Notes: generated from the letters alone by a model not told the origin. A stretch of 60,000 bases of DNA from Hydractinia symbiolongicarpus (GCF_029227915.1 NC_079879.1:27286501-27346500), one strand, 5' to 3'; positions 1-25,686 are shown, numbered from the stretch's first letter. Made by a program: numbers and translations.

Positions 1-1
1 C

Positions 2-2746
2 TCGCTTTCTGGTCACTATAAACAAAAGTCGCAGACATATGAAATAAACACTTCTAAAAGTGCTAGTAGGAATATGCTTCATAAACCAAAGCGGAGCACC
101 TGGTTTAAAGTCGACAAAGAAAATAATCAAAATATTGAAAATACTGGTGGTAAAATAAGTGGAAAACTACAACGAAAAGATACTTATATTATCCGATCGC
201 CCGATAAATCATCCGCAGTGAGATCTATGTTAAGTGATTCAGCACAAAGGACTTTTATTGGACAAAGTGATACTGGTGAAAGCGATGCGACTTACAAACA
301 AAGCAAAAAAAAACACAAACAAGGCGAAGTAAATTACACGGCCTGGTTTCAATCGATGCGTTCCGATGTTTCAGATATTTTGCCTCTAAGTGAAGTTCCA
401 AAGTTATACATCAAAAGCACGTCGGATGTGAAACAAAGAGATGCTATCTTAAGTAATGGGTAAGAACTTGAGTCGTTTAAATAAACACATGTCATGAGTT
501 CAGAAACAAAACCTTCAGAGTACCGTAAAATGCCGTAATCGAGCGCAGCGCTTGTCAGTGGTTATAGAAGACTTTAATGCGGAAAAACGAAAGAATAACT
601 AAATAATTTTTTTAATGATGTGTATTGCTCTTATAAAGTTTATAAATTATAAAGTAAAATTGCTCTGTATGCTCTAAAATATCTCTCCTTATTTTCGGCT
701 TTGTCCTTTATCTTAACGTGCATATCTAAAAAACGAGAAAGTTTTGATAAGGATTTGGTGCGCTTAACTATGGATGCGCTTAACTATGGATGCGCTTATA
801 ACCGGGTGCGCTTGATTACGGTATTTTACGATATTAGTTACGATAAAATTGTCATTTATTTGCAAGAGTTCTAATTGATTTTCACCTTTTTATTTTATTA
901 GGACTGAAAACACCCTCAGTTTGCAAGACGCTTTTAAAGTGTACAAACAAAATTTTATCCATCGTTCAAAACAACGTGTGCAGAATGTTAAAGATGCACG
1001 ATTAGATATCAAACATGGCAGAAAAATGCGAGTGAGTAGAGACGTCTACAATGAACGTGGTACGTATGTTCTTCGATTATAGAGCTCAGTGTTATAGAAA
1101 GCATGTTTGTTTTTGGGAGCTTGACGTTTTTGAGATCGTGGCCGAAGACACGTATTTTTATTATTATTATTATTATTTTTTGTAAGTTCAGGCAGAAATT
1201 CTAACCTGTTAGATAGTGTAAAACGCATCCTCTGTGCAAGTCTTCCATGTTAACAACGATTGAAAAAGGTTTTGAGAGGTCCGTGTACTCCCCCGCCCTA
1301 CCCACTAGGAAACTACGACCCCAGAAATTTAACAACTCTACATAACCTAAAAACGCATTGAAATTCAATAAATTGGTTTTAAAGGGGCGAGAAAACGATA
1401 TTATTTTTATGTTTCATTTTCAAGGTTTAAGCGTCCCAGCTTCCTACAACACTTTGTTACATCTTAATGTTGAGGTCTGGTTATTAGGAAAATCGTAGTG
1501 TTTTCTTTGTTAAGATTGGTTTCTTTGTTCTTTTAGGAGTCAATCGGCAGAAATCACAACAACAAAAGCGGAGCAACATAAAACGATCTGATTCAGCATG
1601 GCGCCGGAAAATGTACGGGTCCTTATACTTCACAAACATTTATAACTAGTGAATATATACACATCCCAGGACAAGCTTGTTAATGTTAACTAATGAATAT
1701 ATACACATCCCAGGACAAGCTTGTTAATGTTAACTAATGAATATATACACATCCCAGGACAAGCTTGTTAATGTTAACTAATGAATATATACACATCCCA
1801 GGACAAGCTTGTTAATGTTAACTAATGAATGTAAATGTTGTAACGTTTCGTAAAAGGCTTAGCGTCTAGGGTGACTCCTAAATGTATATAAAACAAAGGT
1901 TAAAACTCGTCTCTTCAGCACCTATTGTAAATACGCCTCCGGGCGTAAAAATTAAGAAAAAATGTAGCGCTCAATAGAGAGGTTTATTTCGACTTTTACG
2001 TTTTGTGTTGGTACAGGGGGCCATCAATAAATTCATTAATAAATTTTTCCAAAAAACTTTTCACGTCAAAAGTTCATATTTGATCTTCTTTTTGATAAGT
2101 TCCTTGTGAAGAACACCAATTTTTTGTATTTTATTGAACCTTTTTGTTAAAAATGGATGTTTTTTCAGCGCTACTTTTATATTCACCGAAAGCAAAATTT
2201 AAAAACACCACCCTGGTGAATTTTTAAGTTAGGCTGCCAAGTAAATAAGTTGGTTGTGAAACTAGCCTAACAACAAAGAAAGGCAATTTAACTTCATAGA
2301 CACGTTAGCTTGTTTTCTGTTTTAGAATGATGGAAAAACGTCCAACGTTTTTTCAACGACAAGAAGAAGAACATCATGCCATGCTTCGTAAGAACAGATT
2401 GAAAATGAAACAGTATGATTTGGTAAGTTGGCCGACAAACTTTTTTTAAGGGGCCACGAAAAGTGTCTAATAGATAAATATTGAAACTCAGTAAATATCA
2501 TAGCCATATAATAAAGCAATAAGAAGTTATTAAAAAAACCGTCAGGTGGGGCGGAATCAGCCAATTCAATCAGCATTTTTTTTTAAATCGCGATAGGACT
2601 TGCTCAATTAAATGTATCAATGATTTCATGACCATTTTTTCATAATAAGAGAGTAATGTGTGTTTATTTTTTAGAATAATCGTCAATTGTTTCTACATCA
2701 TCGGCCAACAAAACGAAGCGGCGTGTATTTTGCTGAAAGACATTAA
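2..2746 (+). CDS. ALMS-motif protein, C-terminal five exons (ALMS1-like, 5' end outside window)
   Basis: Exons: <2-459, 902-1059, 1537-1612 (or 1618), 2326-2422, 2675-2746, stop TAA at 2744-2746. The first exon is open to the window edge, so the Met at 74 is internal. All introns are GT/AG and phases agree (2, 1, 2, 0). Exon 2 holds the key motif, with LQDAF followed by NFIHRSKQRV, which matches the ALMS motif (LQEAL...DFI.RS..R). Exon 4 is charged and coiled-coil-like (FFQRQEEEHH), as in the ALMS1 C-terminus, where ALMS-motif proteins act at centrosomes and ciliary basal bodies. The third donor is ambiguous: GTACGG at 1613 or GTCCTT at 1619, both in phase. C10orf90- or CEP295-type relatives share the motif, so orthology to ALMS1 itself is inference. 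The gene converges tail-to-tail with POLR2B. Confidence 0.72.
522..831. mobile_element. MITE with about 25-bp inverted ends in the first ALMS-gene intron
   Basis: The left end reads CCGTAAAATGCCGTAATCGA and the right end is its near-perfect inverse (CGTAAAATACCGTAATCAAG on the minus strand). TA dinucleotides lie at both borders, which would fit a Tc1/mariner or pogo-type insertion, but the family is not proven. It has no coding capacity. Beside the right end is a short tandem run of a TGCGCTTAACTATGGA unit (about 764-805). Confidence 0.6.
1157..1180. repeat. (TTA)n microsatellite in intron
   Basis: Uninterrupted TTA/ATT triplets followed by a T run inside the second ALMS-gene intron. Confidence 0.8.
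1651..1826. repeat. Four identical 44-bp tandem copies in the ALMS-gene intron
   Basis: A 44-bp unit that begins GAATATATACACATCCCAGG and contains a HindIII site (AAGCTT) is present four times with no difference between copies. It lies about 40 bp after the third exon. Identity between copies implies recent expansion or homogenisation. Confidence 0.93.
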
Positions 2747-4463
2747 ACATTGTTCTGTGAAGCGAACTGTTCCAAAATCCATGTTAGTGATCAACTTGAA
2801 ATGTTTGCTAAATTAACACGTGTGAATTTAAAATACGCTTTAACTCGCCTAACACTGGATTGTAAGATGGTTATGCTGATTCTGTTTTAGAGTAGACATA
2901 GTAGTTTTGTAGATAGTCGCGCAAGTTTTTAGCAATTTTAAATTGTATATTTGTAAATATTGAACTAAGTATTTATTTCGCTCATTACTTCTTTTGAGAC
3001 TTCTATGCATTAGCCCAGTGTCGTTTCCAAGATCTAAATCCAGGAGATGCTGCATTGCTTGTAAGCAGAATATGCAAAAAAAACCTGAGTACGAGTTTGA
3101 TATGGGCCATGAATTGTTCAGGGTTTTTCTAGAGTGCAACCTCTTCTTTCCTTCACAGGGTGCTAACTTTCCTTGATCTATGTAACGCTTTCTTTTTTAT
3201 AATCCTAGTAGGCGCCCACACATGGCATGTATTTGTCATATTGATCTTTTGCTTTTATGATGATAAACAACAGTATGCTTAAATGCGGATAAAAATCGCT
3301 GCGTGATTATTTTTATTGGTCAGAATCACACTGCTTTGATGATTTCGCTCACTTGTTAGCATCTGGTCGGTCCTTGAAACAATTATGCTCAGCTTATATT
3401 TAAAAATAAAGAAATGTCATTTTTTGCCATATCGTCGCTTTGGTGTACTGTTGTGGACATAAGTCAGAGTGAGCGTACTAACTTTACCGATAGTGAAGAA
3501 CAAATTGATGTTGTACAAATAAAGCGTTTCTATGCATTCTAAAACTAAAAACATTTGCCAGATTGTAAAATTGAAATTTGTAGAGAACATGATGGCATAA
3601 CCCACTTTTAGAGGTTTGAGACTGCATAATAAAGAAGTTTTGAAGAGGCGTGTCCGGCGCGTAAAATCAACCTGGTCTCTAGTTAAAAAAAGTCGCTGTA
3701 GGTTGAAAATTAGCCCGTGTAAACCGAAATTTTGGTTCTATTCTTTTAAGGGTATACCGAAACAGAATTTTATAAAAAATTATGGCAAATTTTTCAGAGT
3801 TGTTGGGGCTTTTTGTGGGATGAGATTCTCTGGTTTAGTTTCATTAAACTACTCTAAAAAATCACCACTACAATTTTACTGAAGTTATAGTTGTTTATAA
3901 ACGAGTAGAACGTTTTTTTTTATATAGCTGACTTTGCTAGACTTTGTTAATGTACCAAAATAAAAAAAATTGTAAAACGAGAAAAAAATTAGGCGGAATT
4001 TTAGGCTGATCCTGTTATCACCTCTCAGGACACCCGCCACATTGAATCCTTTGTTTCAAGCCATAAAAACAAGGTTTTCAGTTTGGTGACAAAACAACTT
4101 TAAAAAGACTGTTTTAACATAGTGCATGCTTTGCTTAGGTCAACTGGGTGATAAGATATCGAGAGCAGATTGATTTTACACACCCTAGAGAAAGGGCTCC
4201 AAAAAGTCCAACCATGGATAGGGTTAAATTTCCAGTGCAAATCTCGCTTCATGTTCGCAAGATGTGGGAAAAAGCAAAAACAGACACAGAAGACAATTAG
4301 TCCACTATTTACAACCTTTTTGTTTCTGTTTTTTAGCAATCAAATTAAAAAGGTTAAGAAATATTATAACAATTCCTCGTTGTCCTTTTGTTATGAGGTT
4401 CGTTGAGCGATTTTTTTATAAACGGCGGAGAGCACTCTCCATCATGCCAGTTATTCTTCGTAA
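2747..4463. other. Convergent intergenic / 3' UTR region
   Basis: This region lies between the ALMS-gene stop and the POLR2B stop. AATAAA hexamers on the plus strand near 3405 and 3516 are candidate polyadenylation signals for the ALMS-motif gene. The reading frames here have no recognisable product and look like chance ORFs. Confidence 0.55.
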
Positions 4464-18324
<13,861 letters not shown>

Positions 18325-18680
18325 TCTTTCAGAACTGGAATCAAACTTTGATTTGATAAGTTAGTGAGGTGATAATGTTCAGATTTGGGGGATTCTCTCC
18401 AGAGCCGTGTGGAGTGGACAATGCGAGTAAAGCTAGGCCATTTATACCAAGCTTATGTTGCCGGTATCGAAATAGTAACATTCTCCACAGGCTGGATACC
18501 TTTATTCAATGGGAAGCACTTCATGGAAGGATCCATTTAGTCTGTGAATATGTCGTATCCGACATTGTCGTATTCTTCCAACGACATCCGACACACGACG
18601 TTAAGCAATTTATCAACGTCGTAATGTTGTTAACACATAATACTGCCTAGTATACATACTAGTGCCTAGCATAATATCTT
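18325..18680 (-). promoter_or_regulatory. Probable POLR2B upstream / promoter region
   Basis: This is the DNA between the inferred POLR2B start codon and the 30-bp minisatellite. No clear TATA box was identified. A GTCGTATCCGACATTGTCGT-type repeated CGACAT motif lies around 18550-18620. The assignment follows only from position next to exon 1. Confidence 0.35.
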
Positions 18681-18689
18681 TGTAATATA

Positions 18690-20085
18690 CAGTAATACAG
18701 TGTAGTACATAGTAATATCCCGTATTTTACACTGTATTACTTTGTAGTATATTCAGAAATACACTGTAATACCTTGTAGTATTCAGTAATATACTGTAAT
18801 ACTTTGTAGTATTCGGTAATATACTGTAATACCTTGTAGTATTCAGTAATACACTGTAATACCTTGTAGTATTCGGTAATACACTGTAATACCTTGTAGT
18901 ATTCAGTAATACACTGTAATACCTTGTAGTATTCGGTAATATACTGTAATGCCTTGTAGTATTCAGTAATATACTGTAATACTTTGTAGTATTCGGTAAT
19001 ATACTGTAATACCTTGTAGTATTCGGTAATATACTGTAATGCCTTGTAGTATTCGGTAATACACTGTAATACCTTGTAGTATTCGGTAATATACTGTAAT
19101 GCCTTGTAGTATTCAGTAATATACTGTAATACTTTGTAGTATTCGGTAATATACTGTAATACCTTGTAGTATTCGTTAATATACTGTAATGCCTTGTAGT
19201 ATTCAGTAATACACTGTAATACCTTGTAGTATTCGGTAATACACTGTAATACCTTGTAGTATTCAGTAATACACTGTAATACCTTGTAGTATTCGGTAAT
19301 ATACTGTAATGCCTTGTAGTATTCAGTAATATACTGTAATACTTTGTAGTATTCGGTAATATACTGTAATACCTTGTAGTATTCGGTAATACACTGTAAT
19401 ACCTTGTAGTATTCAGTAATACACTGTAATACCTTGTAGTATTCGGTAATACACTGTAATACCTTGTAGTATTCAGTAATACACTGTAATACCTTGTAGT
19501 ATTCAGTAATACACTGTAATACCTTGTAGTATTCGGTAATATACTGTAATGCCTTGTAGTATTCGGTAATACACTGTAATACCTTGTAGTATTCAGTAAT
19601 ACACTGTAGTACTTAGTAATATACTGTAATATTGTGTACTATACAGTAATACACTGTAATACCTTGTAGTATTCAGTAATACACTGTAATACTTTGTAGT
19701 ATTCAGTAATACACTGTAATACCTTGTAGTATTCGGTAATACACTGTAATACCTTGTAGTACACTGTAATACCTTGTAATATTCGGTAGTATACTGTAAT
19801 ACCTTGTAGTATTTAGTAATACACTGTAATACCTTGTAGTATTCAGTAATACACTGTAATACTTTGTAGTATTCAGTAATACACTGTAATACTTTGTAGT
19901 ATTCAGTAATACACTGTAATACCTTGTAGTATTCAGTAATACACTGTAATACCTTGTAGTATTCAGTAATACACTGTAATACCTTGTAGTATTCGGTAAT
20001 ACACTGTAGTACTTGTAACATCTAACTGTAATATTTTGTAGTATTTGGTAATACACTGTAATACTTAGTAATATACTGTAATACA
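18690..20085. repeat. 30-bp minisatellite, about 45 units, with block structure
   Basis: The unit is 30 bp (ATTC[A/G]GTAATA[C/T]ACTGTAAT then ACCTTGTAGT). Because 30 is a multiple of 3 it leaves long open frames on the minus strand with a ten-residue repeat (LQCITEYYKV); these are not credible proteins. Variant units are not random: the triple [G..AT..GCC]-[A..AT..ACT]-[G..AT..ACC] recurs at about 18931, 19081 and 19291. Both ends are more degenerate. It lies about 0.4 kb upstream of POLR2B exon 1. Confidence 0.95.
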
Positions 20086-20247
20086 TGTAATAGATCTTTG
20101 ACGGTTGCGCAAAGCATTCTGGGTATTTTTTCTTCCCATAGTGGGCTGGTTCACATATCACATGGAACGTTGGCTGCAGATACAGATATAGATACAGATA
20201 CAGATAATCTTTTCTGGGAATGAAAGTTTACAAAAATTGAACTGAAT

Positions 20248-20499
20248 AAATACAAGGAAGTATTAACAAACTATCACAACCAGCAGGGGACCTCTCAAAA
20301 CAGCCCGAAGGCCAGTTAAAAGATGCGAGTAGGACCCTATGCAAAAAAATTTGTACAAACTTCAATACTGCAAGAGCTCTGATTGCTCATGAGCAAAAAG
20401 TAGAAGTAAAAGCCACTGCTGAATATACAATTTGCTTCTGCGTAACATGCGAAAAGATATTTGAATCAGACGATGCGCTGACTTGGAATGTTTGGAAGG
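20248..20499 (+). CDS. Unidentified coding-like exon ending at a perfect GTAAGT donor
   Basis: An open frame of 84 codons runs up to a strong donor (AAGG|GTAAGT at 20500). It includes CKKICTNFNTARALIAHEQK and CFCVTCEKIF, whose Cys spacing hints at a metal-binding site. There is no good start codon or acceptor at the left, and I do not recognise a family. It lies 270 bp before the LINE and may belong to a decayed element. Confidence 0.3.
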
Positions 20500-20766
20500 G
20501 TAAGTCGGTTTAAAATAAATGAAACAAATACCCTTATTTGGTTGGTTCGTTTCTTATGTAATTTCGAATGTTTTTTTTTCCTTCGAAATTCGAACTGTAT
20601 ATTCTAATTTAAGTAGTTGTGGAGGGAAATTTGTCATTGGTATTCTATCATGTGCAAAATTTGATTATTGCTTTAAGACGAGAATAGAATCCAGGTAATA
20701 AAATGGCTACTGACTGGTTTTGATCCTGCCCTGTATAATACAAAGCCATTTGTCAGACCTTGGAGC

Positions 20767-22544
20767 ATGTGCAATAACTTTGACCTCCAGGAGGAGAAAA
20801 TCCCTCTGACAACTACAACAAAAAAGCTTAAAAAATGTTCCTTTAAAACAAAACTTTGGCTGCGAGAAAGAGTAAAGCTAAGTCCTTTTGAATTTTCTGA
20901 TCACAATTTAGTTTATGTGATCAGAAAATTCAAAAGGCCAAAATTTGAACCTAAAACATGCAAGGTTCGTAGCTACAAGAACTTCAGTGAAGAGGCTTTT
21001 CTGAAGGACCTCAGGAATTTAGACTGGTCATATTTTAATAATTATGATGACCTTGATAAAGCATGTGAGAAACTGAATAAAAATGTTAAAACAGTGGCTG
21101 ACAAACATGCCCCTTTCAAAACACATAGATTTTCTGGCCGTGTTGAGGCATGGGTCACTGATGAATTAATAATAGCCATCAAAGAAAGAGACTTCTTGAA
21201 ACGGAAAGCATCAAAAACAAAATCCATCATAGACCGGGAAGCTTTCAAACAAAAAAGGAACCAGGTAATAGGTCTCAAAAATCGACTCAAAAACGAGTAC
21301 TATAATGACGTTTTGCAGGACTTTCAAAAACGGCCAAAACAACTTTGGAAAACCCTAAAAAAACTGATTCCTGATAAGTCAGGCAATACTACCTCGATAA
21401 AACGAGTAGTCCAAAACGATGGTACAGAAACTTCTCACCCAAAAGAAATTTCCAACACATTCAATTCATTTTTTGTCAGTGTTGGTGCCAAACTAGCCTC
21501 TAAATTTTCTTCTGACACTACTAATGTTAATCCACCTGTTAGCGGACACGATTTTCGGTGGGCTCGTATTGAGACCAAAAGTGTCGAAAAAATAATTAGA
21601 TCACTAAAACTTAATAAAGCTACAGGCTTGGACGGAATTGGTTCACGACTGCTAAAAGCAGGTTCGTCAGTTTTAAGTATTTATTTATCAAGTCTTTTCA
21701 ACAAATCTTTATTTACTGGTTATGTACCTAAATGTTGGAAGACTAAAAGGGTCTCGCCTATTTTTAAAAGTGGCAATAAAACAGATCCTACTAATTATCG
21801 GCCTATCTCCATTTTGCCAATTCCTATGAAAATTTTTGAAAAGTTAGTGCATGAGCAAATGTCTCATTTTATTTCTGAGCACAACTTCCTGAATGACAGA
21901 CAGTCCGGATTTCGAAAACTCTTTTCCACAGAAACTGCAGTAGTCGATGTCTCTGATTTTATTCTTACTGAGCTCGACCAACATAACTTTGTTTGTGCTG
22001 TGCTCATTGACCTTAAAAAAGCTTTTGACACTGTTGATCATAAAATTTTGTTAAAAAAACTATGGTGTTTTGGCATCAGAGATGCTGCCTTTGACTGGTT
22101 CGAGTCCTACTTAACGGACCGAATGCAGCTGACTCTTGTAAACGACACAGGATCAGATCTGCTTCATGAAGACGCTTTTGGGGTGCCGCAGGGATCTGTG
22201 TTGGGGCCCCTGCTCTTTCTTTTGTATATTGATGACTTAAAATCTGTCATCAATTCAAACTACCACCATCTATATGCGGATGATACAATAATTATTTCTT
22301 CTCATAAAAACTTGGATACCCTTGTCTCCCAGGTCGAGTTAGAACTTTCGCAAGTCGACCTCTGGCTGAATAATAACAAAATGACTATTAATACGGACAA
22401 AACTGAAACAATCTTTTTCGGCAACCACAGCCAGTTAAAAAAAGTTGAGAACAAAACTATCAACTATATGGGTATTCCTTTGAAGAGGAGCGAAAAAGTT
22501 AAATATCTTGGGGTAACATTTGATCAAAAAATGCAATGGGAAAA
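20767..22544 (+). pseudogene. LINE ORF2 fragment: end of endonuclease plus reverse transcriptase
   Basis: The frame opens with the endonuclease SDH motif (FSDHNLVYVIRKFKRPK, residues about 43-59), then the RT palm in the usual order: TGLDGIGSRLLK, NYRPISILP, SGFRKLFSTETAV, VLIDLKKAFDTVDH, GVPQGSVLGPLLF and the catalytic YADD near residue 503. The frame is intact up to the hAT insertion, after which the annotated ORF runs briefly into hAT sequence. The continuation is at 25687. Non-functional as it stands because of 5' truncation and disruption. Confidence 0.9.
20884..20937. repeat. Perfect 22-bp inverted repeat inside the LINE coding region
   Basis: Arms 20884-20905 and 20916-20937 are exact inverse complements around a 10-base loop (ATTTAGTTTA). 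The hairpin encodes residues around the SDH motif, so coding constraint and palindrome coincide. Confidence 0.93.
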
Positions 22545-25500
22545 CAGGGTGGCCACTCGTCCTTGAAAACCTTGAATGTTCTTGAATGTTCTTGAATTTT
22601 ATTTGGTCTTGAATTGTTCTTGAAATAGTATGTTTTCCACCCTTGGTTCTTGAATGTTCTTGAGTTTTTACAATTCTATGAAAAATCTTTTTAGAATAGT
22701 AAAAAAATGTCTAGTAAAAAAAGTACCAGAATGCATGGAAAAAGTATTTTTAATGAAAGTTGGTTCAGCGATGAACAGTTTAAAATATGGTTGAAAAGGG
22801 GACCAGATAAACACAAAGCATTGTGTAGACTTTGTAACACAGTGATAGACATAACTATAATGGGAAAAAGTGCTTTAGCATCGCATTCTAAGGGCAACAA
22901 GCATCAAGTGAATGTGAAAAACTATAGTCCAGTTTCTGGTCTGTTCTTCAAAAGTAACCCTCCAAAGCCATCATCAAGCAAAGACGCCTCCCCCGCCACT
23001 AACAAGATTGATTTAATGATGAGTACATTAGCAGTTTCCCATGCTGAAATTCGTTGGGCTCTGAAAGTACTAACATCACATCATTCATTTCGTTCTTGCT
23101 TGAATTTGAACCAGCTATTTTGTGTGATGTTCCCTGACAGTGACATAGCAAAGTCATTCCAGTTATCAAAAACGAAATGTGCGTACTACATCGTACATGG
23201 ATTAGCCCCATATTTCATGGAAATCTTGCTCCAAGAAATTAAAAATTCGCCAACCTATTCCACACTTTTTGACGAAAGTTTGAATCATTATAAACAGGAA
23301 GAACAAATGGACGTTCAGATTCGTTTCTGGAATGAAAATCTCTATGAAGTCCAGACACGTTACCTAACCTCAAGGTTTTTCAGGCGCCCAAATGCAGATA
23401 ACATCTTGCACGAGATTCTTCAAGCAACTGATGCGTTACCCCAGAAATCAATGGTCATGCTTTCCATGGACGGACCAAACACTAATTGGAAAGTTTATGA
23501 AAATTTAAAATCGCATCGTACTGAGAAAGAATATCCCCAAATTATTGATGTTGGTTCGTGTGGATTACACGTGGTGCACGGAGCCTTTCAGACTGGCGTA
23601 AAAGCAACTGGCTGGAAATTGGAAAAGGTTTTAAAGGCCATGTGGAAGCTGTTCAATGATTCCCCAGCTCGAAGAGATCTATATATTCAGTTAAGCAAAT
23701 CAGATGTTTTTCCAATAATGTTTTGCCAGACACGCTGGGTTGAGGATGAACCTGTTGCCATCCGAGCAAAGGAAGTTTGGGAAAATGTTGTGAATGTCAT
23801 AAAGCATTATCAAACCTTATGCAAATCAAAACAACCAAGCAAAAACAGTTCGTATGACACCTTGGTCACCCACCACACTGACATGTTTATGCAAGTAAAG
23901 TTACAATTCTTTGTTGATGTAGCCAGCATGATGTCTTCGTATCTGAAGCAATTCCAGACGGATAATCCAATGATGCCATTTGTTTTGGAAATATTAGAAA
24001 ATATTATCCGTCGGTTAATGAAGATTTTCATTCGGAAAACCGTTATTGATGAAGCTGATTCAGCTTATTCTTTAATTAAAATTGATTTGCAGAAACGAGA
24101 GAATCATTTACCACCGGAATTAGTCAAGTTACCAACTGCCACCAAAACCTTGCTTTCGTCCCTTCAAGCCAGTTTGACAAAGAAGTTGAAGTTTAAAGGA
24201 GAATGTGCTGCACTTATTTAAGGTATTATTGAAAAGCTACAAGAACGATCGCCATTGAAACACCTTTTTGTTCGATCTTTGTCTAGTCTTGTTCCAAAGA
24301 ATATGATTGAAAGTAAAAACTGTCTACTTAAGTTTGAAAAGGTCGTGGACAAGTTTTACACAACAAATCACATCAATTCAAAAGAAGCAGATAATGCCAA
24401 GTTGCAGTTGGAGGAGTTCATCTCACGCACAGCTAAGACTCATAAAGATAAGTTTCTTGGCTTTAGCCTTTCTGATAATCGTTTGGATCATTTTTACCGC
24501 GAGTATTTAAACGGTTCTGATAAATACAAAGATTTATGGAAAGTCATGGTGATGGTCTTCACTATTTCACATGGACAAAGCCAGATCGAGAGAGGATTCA
24601 GCATCAACAAAGAAGTCACTATCGAAAATCTTAAAAACAAGTCACTATGTGCTCAGCGGTTGGTATATGATGCCTTAAAGTGTTGCAAGAAAGATGTGCA
24701 TGATATTGAAATCACTGCCAAAATGGTTACATCATGTAAAACAGCCCGTTCTAGGTATGTATTTGCCCTTGAAGAAGTAAAAAAATCAAAAGAAAATGAA
24801 GCAGCGAATAACAAGAGAAAGATAATAGCATATGAGATTGATAGTGTGAAACGCAAACGAATGGAGGTAGATACATGTATTCGATCATTGAACAAAGATA
24901 TGAACAACTGTCTTGATGAGGGCGAGGTTAGCCATGACATTGCTATGTTTCTGAAAGCAAATGCATTCAGAAAAGCCATTACAGAGAAAAAAGTGACAAT
25001 GGTGGATTTAGATGAGGCTATTAAAAAACTGGAGGAAGATCTCAAAAACTAATAACCTCTATAATACTCGTAGTTTGTTGACATTAGTTTATTTCAAGAT
25101 ATATGGATTATTTATTAGCTTCATATTAGCGTCATTTTGTCTGGTTCATTTTCTAATTTGAAGATCTTCTTATACAATACAATATATGTTCTATTTTTAA
25201 TTGAGAATTAAAGTTTTATAAAACACAAGAAATAGAATCCTTTGGACCGTTTCCATAATACTGGATAAATAGATTTTAGAAACAAGAAGAGAAGAACACT
25301 ATTTATTGAACTTTGTTATTTTTGTGACTTTTATATTCTGTTATTTTTAGTTTTACACTTTTGTTACTATATAATTCTAGCTTTCTGATAAGTATTTATA
25401 AACTTGTACACAAAGTAGCTATGTACTCCTAAAAGAATGATTTCTGGAACGATATCAACTTTATTATCAAGGTTTCTACATGTCTACACTCTTTTATTTT

Positions 25501-25686
25501 GTTCAAATTATCACAGATTATGCTATATTGATGTATAAAGTCAGTGAATTGATCAAGATATTAGCTTTTGTTGAAGTTGTTAAAAATTATTTTTGTCCTT
25601 GAAAACCAATATTTTGTTCTTGAATTGTTCTTGAATTGTTCTTGATTAGTTCTTGGATTTTTTTTTAATTTTGAGTGGCCACCCTG
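22545..25686 (+). mobile_element. hAT-superfamily DNA transposon inserted in the LINE
   Basis: Perfect 14-bp terminal inverted repeats CAGGGTGGCCACTC / GAGTGGCCACCCTG bound the element. CAGGG ends and the encoded BED finger and ERGFS dimerisation motif are hAT traits. Both subterminal regions carry tandem GTTCTTGAAT-type repeats in the same orientation (about 22562-22660 and 25595-25660), candidate transposase-binding sites. An 8-bp target duplication is expected but the flanks (TGGGAAAA and AAGCACAT) do not match. Confidence 0.9.
22707..25052 (+). pseudogene. hAT transposase with a single in-frame stop codon
   Basis: Two open segments (22707-24221 and 24255-25052) lie in the same frame, and only TAA at 24219-24221 separates them, so the gene is one nonsense change from a 781-codon reading frame. 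The N-terminus is a BED-type zinc finger (C40, C43, H60, H66). The catalytic core includes FDESLN and SMDGPNTNWK, then DVGSCGLHVVHGAF. The C-terminus has QSQIERGFSINKEV, the hAT dimerisation motif, followed by a lysine-rich, coiled-coil-like tail. Whether the stop could be skipped by splicing is unknown. It resembles BED-finger hAT-like proteins common in fish and cnidarian genomes. Confidence 0.85.

Noticed and set aside
18690-20085. CRISPR-like regular repeat array
   Set aside because: Repeats are contiguous without unique spacers, and the DNA is eukaryotic.
19593-20161. Long minus-strand ORFs of 142 and 152 codons
   Set aside because: They are translations of the 30-bp minisatellite, open in more than one frame because the unit length is a multiple of three.
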